Assembly (NCBI GenBank): GCA_005239165.1
Contig: RAPG01000014.1
Location: 1-64,000, forward strand
Origin: Allopusillimonas ginsengisoli
GTDB taxonomy: Bacteria; Pseudomonadota; Gammaproteobacteria; Burkholderiales; Burkholderiaceae_B
Direction: 5' to 3'
Length of the DNA: 64,000 nt
The stretch's first letter is position 1. Each line of letters opens with the position of its first letter. Position numbers and translations under genes: made by a program. A model generated the notes under the pieces. That model saw nothing but the letters and a program-made list of their open reading frames with translations. It had not been told where the DNA came from and searched no databases. Of the stretch, positions 57,557 through 64,000 are shown piece after piece.

Positions 57557-58966
57557 ATGCATGCACGCTATTCCACTTCCATCTCAAACTGGTTAGAGAC
57601 CATACTCTTCGAACGCTTCGGGCACCGTTTTACGCTATCGCAAGACAATGGACTTATTCACCTTTCATTGACGGGAAGTCCGCTAACGATCCGTATTCTT
57701 TCCGATTCGTCGACCTTCTTCCAGTCAAATTCCGATCTGCCGCTCAGCCGATGGGATGGCAATGCCGAAGGCTGGCGTATGGCATTGGCGCAGCCTTTGC
57801 CGGCGCCAGGTGTGGCTAAGCTGCCTGTTCCATTAATCGAGAAGGATGCCGCGGGATACACAATCGGCTATGACATTATCGGACTGACCTATTGGATGTT
57901 GTCACGCCAGGAAGAGGTAGGCCGCACCGACCTGGATCAGCACGGCCGTTTTCCAGCCGAGTCATCACATGCCTACTTGCATAACTATCTGCATCGCCCT
58001 GTCGTGGACGAGTGGCTGCACGTGTTGGGCCAGGTCATTCGAAGACTTTGGCCGGGCTTGAAACTGGCGGCTCTTGATTTTTCGGTACGCGTTTCCCATG
58101 ATGTGGACGAAACAAATCGGTATGGCCGTTCTAGTTTAAAGGGGCTGTTGCGCATGATGCTGCATGATGTAGTCAAACGCCATCAGGTTCGCAACGCGAT
58201 GAAGGCGCCGTTGATATGGTATCAGTCGGTTGAAGGACCACACGCAGACGACCCAGACAATACATTTGACTGGATTATGGATGTCTCTGAGCGCTATGGC
58301 CTGGTTAGCGCCTTCTATTTCATCTGCGGTCGCACCGATGCAGCGCGCGACGCACGATACGACCCTGAAGACCCGGCCATCCGACAGTTGATGCGCCGCA
58401 TCCATGCTCGCGGCCATGAGATAGGTCTGCATCCCAGCTTCAACACCTATCAAAGCCCTAAAGCAGTCGTCTCAGAAGCGATGCGGCTCAAACGCATATG
58501 CCGGGAAGAAAGTATCGAGCAGAGCGCCTGGGGAGGACGGATGCATTACTTGCGCTGGAGCACACCAACCACCCTGTATGGTTGGGAGCAAGCGGGAATG
58601 ACGTATGACAGCTCTCTTTGCTACGCAAGCTCTCCGGGCTTTCGCTGTGGCACATGTTTTGAATATCCGGCTTTCGATCCGGTGCAAGGCGAAGTACTGA
58701 ACGTTCGCATCCGTCCCCTGATTGCAATGGAGGTCACGGTCATTGCGCCTCATTTAATGAATATGGGAACGGGCCAAGCAGCGCTTAAGAAATTTATGCA
58801 ACTCAGAAACGCCTGTCGCGCTGTCGGCGGCTGCTTTACTTTACTGTGGCATAACACCCAATTCGATAGTCCGAAAAAACGAGCGCTGTATACGAGCGTA
58901 CTTACTGGCATCACCGAGCCCGACGCCTGCGCCCCCACGACAAACATAATCACAGCTACGCTATGA
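57557..58966 (+). CDS. Polysaccharide deacetylase family protein
   Basis: A 469-residue protein. The C-terminal ~300 residues have a NodB-like fold: FSVRVSHDVDETNRYG near residue 175 (the Asp pair that holds the metal and base), ARGHEIGLHPSFNTY near 289 (metal His) and FTLLWHNTQFDSP near 430 (last His). The N-terminal ~150 residues are a separate domain without known function (YWMLSRQEEVGR is characteristic). It may de-N-acetylate a sugar of the repeat unit. Its stop overlaps the next gene by four bases. Confidence 0.85.
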   Translation: MHARYSTSISNWLETILFERFGHRFTLSQDNGLIHLSLTGSPLTIRILSDSSTFFQSNSDLPLSRWDGNAEGWRMALAQPLPAPGVAKLPVPLIEKDAAGYTIGYDIIGLTYWMLSRQEEVGRTDLDQHGRFPAESSHAYLHNYLHRPVVDEWLHVLGQVIRRLWPGLKLAALDFSVRVSHDVDETNRYGRSSLKGLLRMMLHDVVKRHQVRNAMKAPLIWYQSVEGPHADDPDNTFDWIMDVSERYGLVSAFYFICGRTDAARDARYDPEDPAIRQLMRRIHARGHEIGLHPSFNTYQSPKAVVSEAMRLKRICREESIEQSAWGGRMHYLRWSTPTTLYGWEQAGMTYDSSLCYASSPGFRCGTCFEYPAFDPVQGEVLNVRIRPLIAMEVTVIAPHLMNMGTGQAALKKFMQLRNACRAVGGCFTLLWHNTQFDSPKKRALYTSVLTGITEPDACAPTTNIITATL

Positions 58967-60099
58967 GAGTCCTGCATCTTTCCGTCTTCCGTCAATTGTC
59001 GGAGGGCCAACGCAAGCAGCTTAAGTTCGAGGCCGACGCCGCCAAACAGTTGGTGGAAGGCCATTGGGACACCATTGCACTGCATGCCGGCGCCTCGATC
59101 GAACCCTTTGAACGGCGCATCCCTGGTCCATTCCGGCCCATGTTCCTTCGCGCACTCTATGCGTGGATGCTGATGCTCCGATTGAGTCGGCATTACGACG
59201 TCGTCTTGTGCAGGCACATGACCTTCGATATTTTTGCTCCGCTGTTTTCATGGTTCGTCCGCAACCGGGCATCCGTGCACCATGCCAAGGAAATGGAAGA
59301 ACTGTTGCTGATCAGGCCAGGTCTCCAAGGCCAGCTCGCGTCGTGGCTGGAACGCCGCTCTGGCGCAGTCGCCGCCAGAACAGCTAGAGCAATCATCGGG
59401 GTCACCGAGGACATTCGCCAGTACGAGCTGTCTGCCAGGAAGATCGACAAGCCCAGCTACGTGTACCCAAACGGCATCTTTTTCCCCGGGTTTCAAGCTG
59501 CGCCCGATCACCGGTCCGTCGACGTGGTAAATGCAGTCTTCATTTGCGAAAGATTCGTCTCCTGGCACGGTCTGGATTTGTTGATTGACGCCGCAAACGC
59601 TTATCAAGACCTCGGGAACCATCAGAAGCTGAAGATTCACCTGATCGGCAGCCTGACTGACGCACAAATTGAGCAGCTAAATTCGACCAACAAAATCAAT
59701 GACATTTTTATCATGCACGGCGTGCTCGAGGCCCCGGACTACGAGCTGATCATGAGTAACTGTGACATTGGAATCGGCTCTTTGGCGCTGGGCAGAAAAG
59801 GCCTTCAAGAGGCCGCCACACTCAAGGTGCGCGAATACCTTGCCATCGGGTTGCCTGTCTTTTCCGGACACAAAGACGTCGCCATCCCCGATGACTTTGA
59901 GCACTACACCAATGATGAATGCACGATCGACAAGATATTGAATTTCGGGCTCAAGTCAAAATCGATCGCCAGGCAAACCGTTCGCGATCAATCAAGGCCG
60001 TTCATCGACAAGGCGGTCATCTTGCAAGGCACGATGGATTGGCTGGCTGTTGAAGTTGCAAGCGACGCCCATGCCATATTGCTGGACCAACCGGATTAA
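58963..60099 (+). CDS. Glycosyltransferase family 4 protein
   Basis: A 378-residue GT-B enzyme. The N-terminal domain has LHLSVFRQLSEGQRKQLKFE and HHAKEMEELLLIRPG; the C-terminal nucleotide-sugar domain has NGIFFPGF near 170, VFICERFVSWHGLDLLIDAA near 190 and a late ATLKVREYLAIGLPVFSG near 286, with the conserved Glu in KVREYL. The donor and acceptor cannot be told. Translationally coupled to the deacetylase gene. Confidence 0.88.
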   Translation: MRVLHLSVFRQLSEGQRKQLKFEADAAKQLVEGHWDTIALHAGASIEPFERRIPGPFRPMFLRALYAWMLMLRLSRHYDVVLCRHMTFDIFAPLFSWFVRNRASVHHAKEMEELLLIRPGLQGQLASWLERRSGAVAARTARAIIGVTEDIRQYELSARKIDKPSYVYPNGIFFPGFQAAPDHRSVDVVNAVFICERFVSWHGLDLLIDAANAYQDLGNHQKLKIHLIGSLTDAQIEQLNSTNKINDIFIMHGVLEAPDYELIMSNCDIGIGSLALGRKGLQEAATLKVREYLAIGLPVFSGHKDVAIPDDFEHYTNDECTIDKILNFGLKSKSIARQTVRDQSRPFIDKAVILQGTMDWLAVEVASDAHAILLDQPD

Positions 60100-60104
60100 C
60101 ACTG

Positions 60105-61262
60105 ATGCTATCGCAATGGCAGTTCTTTGGCTCCGCCTGGCAAGTCGTCAGTGCAGCACTGGTTTTACTGGCCGGAATTGCTGTGGCCAAAGTCCTCAGC
60201 AAAACGTTCCACGGTAGTACCCGCCGCGCATTGCTGTTGTATTGCTGGCATACCGTGTTTTGCGTTTACTACGCCTATTTCCTGCTGGACAATGTAGGCG
60301 ACGCCACCGCTTATTACTATCAGGCAGTGCAGGGAAACATTACATTTTCGCTTGGTACCGCTGCGGTCGAACTCATCACGTATTTCTGCGTATCTATATT
60401 CGGTCTTTCGTTCCTGGGCACATTTCTCGTCTATAACATTTTCGGCTTCATTGGGATCATGGCTTTTGATGGCAGCCTGCGCATTGCCACTGCAGACAAG
60501 TCAAAATGGGTCCGTCGCCTTGCCACGCTGATCATATTATTGCCTTCGGTCAGCTTCTGGTCTTCGGCAATCGGCAAGGACGCCATAGCCTTCATGGCTA
60601 CGAGCCTTGCATTATGGGCAGCGCTACATCTGAAGGATCGGGTGTGGCTTATGGTTACAGCGGTCTTGCTCATGCTGATAGTGCGGCCACATATAGCCGG
60701 AATCATGATTCTGGCGCTGGCAGGATCACAGCTTATTCAACGCAACATTCCTTTCAGTCGACGCGTCATATTGGGTGGAGCTGCTGCCCTGGCGGCCACC
60801 GTCATGGTGCCCATCGCGCTGGAGTATACCGGCGTGGGTGCTGACGTTAGCGCCGCAGAACTGGTCAGCTATGTCGAACAGCGGCAACAAATGAATCACG
60901 ACGGCGGCAGCTCCATCGATATTGCGTCCATGGGCGTGCCGATGCAATTGTTTACTTATTTATTTCGGCCGCTGCCTATGGAAGCGAACAGCCTGTTTTC
61001 GCTTGCTGCTTCCGCCGACAACGTCATCCTGCTTTTTCTGTTCATCGTGGGCGTCTGGAACATGTTGATACGGCGCAAGCGTCCGCCTGCAGGCAACCGC
61101 GCCTTCTTGTGGCTATTTTCCTTGCTGAGCTGGTTCATTCTGGCATCAACTACGGCCAACCTTGGCCTGGCAGTGAGGCAAAAATGGATGTTCGCGCCCA
61201 TTCTGCTCTTCTTGCTGATTTCTCTTCTGGGAAAGACGAAAAGCCGGTATCTGTCAAGATAG
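60105..61262 (+). CDS. Polytopic membrane protein, Wzy O-antigen polymerase candidate
   Basis: A 385-residue protein with about ten hydrophobic segments and one larger external loop (about residues 245-300, with GVGADVSAAELVSYVEQRQQ). Wzy proteins have low sequence conservation, so the call rests on topology, size and position after the flippase, and on the motif LLPSVSFWSSAIGKDAIAFM near 145, seen in putative polymerases. The IS3 remnant follows 12 bases after its stop. Confidence 0.65.
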   Translation: MLSQWQFFGSAWQVVSAALVLLAGIAVAKVLSKTFHGSTRRALLLYCWHTVFCVYYAYFLLDNVGDATAYYYQAVQGNITFSLGTAAVELITYFCVSIFGLSFLGTFLVYNIFGFIGIMAFDGSLRIATADKSKWVRRLATLIILLPSVSFWSSAIGKDAIAFMATSLALWAALHLKDRVWLMVTAVLLMLIVRPHIAGIMILALAGSQLIQRNIPFSRRVILGGAAALAATVMVPIALEYTGVGADVSAAELVSYVEQRQQMNHDGGSSIDIASMGVPMQLFTYLFRPLPMEANSLFSLAASADNVILLFLFIVGVWNMLIRRKRPPAGNRAFLWLFSLLSWFILASTTANLGLAVRQKWMFAPILLFLLISLLGKTKSRYLSR

Positions 61263-61274
61263 TTGGAACATGAA

Positions 61275-61761
61275 TCAAGCGGCTTTTAAGGCTTTGCCTT
61301 CATGAGTGCCGACTGTTTCCTTGTCTGGGTTAAGCCAGACGCTGCCTACGGGCTGCCAGTTGCGCGTTTGTCGTGACCAGCGGGCTGGGTGTTCGGCCAG
61401 GGCTTGCTGATAGACCCGATGGCGTTGACCCAAGATGGCCTTATCCAGTCCTCCATGGCGCTGGGGCGGGATGACATAACGAATCTCGCTAAGCAGATAT
61501 ACGTCGTTGTACCAGTGCACGAAGCCACCTACCCAACGGCGAGCCACACAGAGGTCTGCAAAGCCTTCCAGCGGATATTCGGGACGGCATTTGCCGGTAC
61601 GGAACCGGGCCTCAGAGTAGACGTCATCGTTCGATCGCCTGGATCTTTTTCCTCAAGACTAATAACGCGGCCGTCTCAGCCAGTGCCGCGTCCTTGCGGC
61701 GTAACTCGCGCTTCAGTTCCTTGATCCGTTTACGGTCGGCCTTAGAGAGCTCTGACAGGCG
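61275..61761 (-). mobile_element. IS3-family IS remnant (OrfA tail and OrfB tail joined by deletion)
   Basis: On the minus strand, about 61624-61761 codes the end of OrfA (ELSKADRKRIKELKRELRRK and AALAETAALLVLRKK). Directly after it, in another frame, 61275-61625 codes the last ~115 residues of the OrfB integrase: YSEARFRTGKCRPEYP, VARRWVGGFVHWYNDVYLLS, VIPPQRHGGLDKAIL, with a stop at 61275. The rest of OrfB, including most of the DDE core, is deleted. The remnant is antisense to the O-antigen genes and lies between the Wzy candidate and the second GT4 gene. Confidence 0.8.
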
Positions 61762-61815
61762 GGAAAGCCGAACCCTTATCAAAAGCCCAGCACGGCAGCC
61801 CTTAAAGGCCTCATC

Positions 61816-63048
61816 ATGCCTACCCCAAAATTCCTGATCGTAACCACCGTCCCAGAAACGCTGATCACCATACTCAAGAATCAGCCAAAATTTCTGGCCA
61901 CGGCACTCGCTGAAAGGGTCGCCGTGGAGCTTGTCACATCTCCAGGGCCGGAGTGCTCGGCGATTGAGCAGATAGAAGGTTTGCCAGTCCACCCAGTACA
62001 CATGGCTCGTGGCATTTCGCCACTTAAAGATCTGCTTTCTTTACTTAGCATGATTCGGCTGTTGCTGCGTATCAAGCCCGGCATGGTGCACTCCTATACC
62101 GCCAAGGCCGGGTTGATAACCATGCTCGCAGCCTGGATCTGCCGAGTCCCGGTACGGATACATACTTTCACTGGTTTGGTGTTCCCGACGCAAAAAGGCA
62201 TGAAACAGATAATTCTGATCTGGACGGACCGCCTGACCTGCGCCTGCGCAAGCACGATCATTCCCGAAGGACAAGGCGTAAAGGACGATCTGATGCGCTT
62301 CAGTATCACGCGAAAGCCTTTGAATTTGATAGGTCACGGAAATATCGCTGGAGTAGATACGATGCATTTTCATCGCCCCGCCGAAAACGTCCCGGAACAA
62401 AGCCGTGATCTTGCTCGAAAATTGGGCCTGTCCGGGCAAGAGTTCATTTTCTGTTTTGTAGGCCGGCTGAACCGCGACAAAGGCATTGCCGAATTATTGG
62501 AGGCGTTTGGCACACTGCCCGAATACACGCGCCTCATACTGATCGGCGCTTTGGATCTCACCGCTCCCATCTGCGAGCAGGATCAACTCATCATCAATCA
62601 ACACAAACGCATCCATGCGTTGGGATTTTTTACCGATATACGGCCAGCGCTGCATCTTGCAAACGTACTAGTCTTGCCCAGTTACCGCGAGGGCTTTCCC
62701 AATGCCGTTCTGCAGGCTGGAGCCATGGAACTGCCAGTCATTGCAACGGACATAAACGGCTGCAACGAAGTCGTTAAACCATCCATGAATGGCTGGTTGG
62801 TACCGCCGCGTTCGGCGGCTGCATTACACGACGCAATGCGAACGGCGCTCGATACGCCGCCTTTGATGCGCCGACGGATGGGGGTACTGGCGCGCCAACG
62901 CATAGTGCAGCGCTTCGAACAAAAGCAGCATTGGCGGAATATGGCGAACTTTTACACCGAAAGGCTTAGTTCGCTGCAAGAGAATACTGTGCAAGGTGGA
63001 TATAGTGGCCGCGAGCAGGAACAAAAAAAATTACTCAACCGACTATAG
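61816..63048 (+). CDS. Glycosyltransferase family 4 protein
   Basis: A 410-residue GT-B enzyme. FLIVTTVPETLITILKNQPK at the start and VHSYTAKAGLITMLAAWICR near residue 92 (the PglA/WbpT-like Thr-Ala-Lys block), FVGRLNRDKGIAELLEAFGT near 215 and VLVLPSYREGFPNAVLQAGA near 290 (catalytic Glu region EGFPNAVLQA). It resembles transferases that add HexNAc or bacillosamine-type sugars to undecaprenyl-linked acceptors. It starts 55 bases after the IS3 remnant, so the remnant may supply or separate a promoter. Confidence 0.9.
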   Translation: MPTPKFLIVTTVPETLITILKNQPKFLATALAERVAVELVTSPGPECSAIEQIEGLPVHPVHMARGISPLKDLLSLLSMIRLLLRIKPGMVHSYTAKAGLITMLAAWICRVPVRIHTFTGLVFPTQKGMKQIILIWTDRLTCACASTIIPEGQGVKDDLMRFSITRKPLNLIGHGNIAGVDTMHFHRPAENVPEQSRDLARKLGLSGQEFIFCFVGRLNRDKGIAELLEAFGTLPEYTRLILIGALDLTAPICEQDQLIINQHKRIHALGFFTDIRPALHLANVLVLPSYREGFPNAVLQAGAMELPVIATDINGCNEVVKPSMNGWLVPPRSAAALHDAMRTALDTPPLMRRRMGVLARQRIVQRFEQKQHWRNMANFYTERLSSLQENTVQGGYSGREQEQKKLLNRL

Positions 63049-63072
63049 CCGGCCGCGGCTTGGGAGAAACTG

Positions 63073-63444
63073 ATGCGCACCGAAGCGGAAGCCGCCAGCG
63101 AGCTATTGGGCTCGTTGAATATGCACCTTAAAAGAGGACAGGTGGCATATGACAACTACATCACAAGCGGAAAGAAGTTTTTATACGCAAAGATACTTAA
63201 AAACAATAACGAAAGAATAAGACAGCTCATCATGACCCAGGGCCATTGCCTTCCGCCCAAACAACAGACAGATGCCATCGACTTGGTTGCTCATATAGAT
63301 ATATGGGATGTTTTATGGGAAGACTTGAGTAGCGATAAGGTGCATGGCCTGAACGACGAGTTTTCGTTTGAGAATGTTGCCACTTTCCCGAAGGAATCGG
63401 TGGCTTCCCTCATTACTTACTATTCAACCATAATCAGTCAATAG
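63073..63444 (+). CDS. Small protein of unknown function in the O-antigen locus
   Basis: A 123-residue, acidic, mostly helical protein. I do not recognise a family. The sequence has MRTEAEAASELLGSLNMHLK, a lysine-rich middle (KKFLYAKILKNNNERIR) and an acidic C-terminal half (IDIWDVLWEDLSSDK). No signal peptide or membrane helix is present. Its DNA is more AT-rich than the neighbours, which suggests separate acquisition. It lies 24 bases after the GT4 gene and 9 bases before the formyltransferase gene, so it is probably co-transcribed. Confidence 0.6.
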   Translation: MRTEAEAASELLGSLNMHLKRGQVAYDNYITSGKKFLYAKILKNNNERIRQLIMTQGHCLPPKQQTDAIDLVAHIDIWDVLWEDLSSDKVHGLNDEFSFENVATFPKESVASLITYYSTIISQ

Positions 63445-63453
63445 AGGCCTAAG

Positions 63454-64000
63454 ATGTCTGAAAAATCAAACGCCCCTATCCTTTTTCTGGGCAAGAAAAA
63501 CGATGGGCATTGCCAAAAGGCAATGAGCTTCATTGAAAGCAATTTCAATTTTGCGGTATGCCACCTTGGCGATTGGGATGACCCGATGCCCGAAGACATA
63601 AAAACCTGGAAAGGTGATTATGTCATTTCATATCTGTCAAGATGGGTGGTACCAGAGTCCGTAATCAAAAGCGCGAAGATTGCCGCTATCAACTTTCACC
63701 CGGCCTCGCCAGACTACCCCGGTATTGGTTGCAATAACTTCGCCTTGTACGAAGACGCAAAAGAATACGGCGTCACATGTCACCATATGGCTGCCACCGT
63801 GGACACCGGAGAAATCATCGTCGTTAAACGTTTCCCGGTTTTTCGAACGGATTCCGTCTCCACTCTGTTATCAAGAACGTACGACTTTCAGCTTGTCCTG
63901 TTTTACGAATTGATAGGGCAACTCCTTAACCGCGAAGCGCTGCCTCGATCAGGCGAAACGTGGGGACGAAAACCCTTTTCCAGAAAAGAATTCAATCAAC
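63454..64000 (+). CDS. Formyltransferase family protein (partial, cut by the window end)
   Basis: An open frame of 182 codons that runs out of the window. It has the formyl_trans_N fold features: ILFLGKKNDGH at the start, the catalytic Asn and His in INFHPASPDYPGIGCNNFAL near residue 76, and the catalytic Asp in VDTGEIIVV near 108. In O-antigen loci such enzymes N-formylate amino sugars from 10-formyl-THF. The DNA spacing (9 bases) couples it to the small unknown gene. Its C-terminus is not seen, so the substrate class is open. Confidence 0.82.
   Translation, partial: MSEKSNAPILFLGKKNDGHCQKAMSFIESNFNFAVCHLGDWDDPMPEDIKTWKGDYVISYLSRWVVPESVIKSAKIAAINFHPASPDYPGIGCNNFALYEDAKEYGVTCHHMAATVDTGEIIVVKRFPVFRTDSVSTLLSRTYDFQLVLFYELIGQLLNREALPRSGETWGRKPFSRKEFNQ

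Overview
The window looks like a chromosomal segment of a betaproteobacterium of the family Alcaligenaceae (Bordetella / Pusillimonas / Castellaniella type). The support is gene content and order: ilvI-ilvN-ilvC near psd-pssA, rpsO-pnp, a quinone oxidoreductase followed by tpiA-secG-tRNA-Leu, a trimeric porin of the Porin_4 type, and a wlbABC-type O-antigen locus. This is judged from recognisable protein families, not from a database search.

Layout. 1-2.3 kb: an ACA microsatellite, a porin on the minus strand with its terminator, and a long non-coding stretch with a short CACTTCAC-like repeat. 2.3-12.3 kb: a sugar-acid catabolic and transport cluster. It starts with a broken uronate-dehydrogenase-like gene fused to the tail of a solute-binding protein, then a FadR-type regulator, an SDR dehydrogenase, an LDH2-type dehydrogenase, an IlvD/Edd (aldonate) dehydratase, a RraA-like protein, a TAXI-TRAP binding protein and fused permease, and an HpcH/HpaI aldolase. 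12.5-22.5 kb: housekeeping genes (tRNA-Leu, secG, tpiA, quinone oxidoreductase, tRNA-Ser, tRNA-Leu, pnp, rpsO, a lipoprotein, pssA, psd). A scrap-yard of an ISL3 transposase tail and a collapsed toxin-antitoxin pair lies between tRNA-Leu and pnp.

22.7-26.5 kb: a heme uptake and utilisation operon (hmuSTUV) under a Fur-box-like sequence, inserted between psd and ilvC. A hexanucleotide minisatellite separates it from ilvC. 26.9-30.7 kb: ilvI-ilvN-ilvC, preceded by a leader with a short open frame and stacked hairpins that looks like an attenuator. 30.7-41.4 kb: one long minus-strand cluster coding an SDR, an acyl-CoA dehydrogenase, an aminoglycoside-phosphotransferase-like kinase, a small DUF6285-like protein, an acyl-CoA ligase, a complete branched-chain-type ABC transporter and a TetR regulator. 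The enzyme set matches the levulinate / 4-hydroxyacyl-CoA (lva) pathway logic, here joined to an ABC importer. 41.5-45.8 kb: a FUSC membrane protein, yaaA, a 3-hydroxybutyrate dehydrogenase and tRNA-Ser(CGA).

45.8-64 kb: an O-antigen / exopolysaccharide locus entered through a second ISL3 end fragment and an RfaH-like antiterminator. It holds a Wza-type exporter, a Wzc-type kinase, wlbABC (synthesis of UDP-2,3-diacetamido-uronic acid), a Wzx flippase, an asparagine-synthase-like amidotransferase without the N-terminal glutaminase cysteine, a FemAB/GNAT-like transferase, a polysaccharide deacetylase, two GT4 glycosyltransferases separated by an IS3 remnant, a Wzy candidate, a small unknown protein, and a formyltransferase cut by the window end. 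Together these suggest a glycan built from amidated, acylated and possibly formylated amino-uronic acids.
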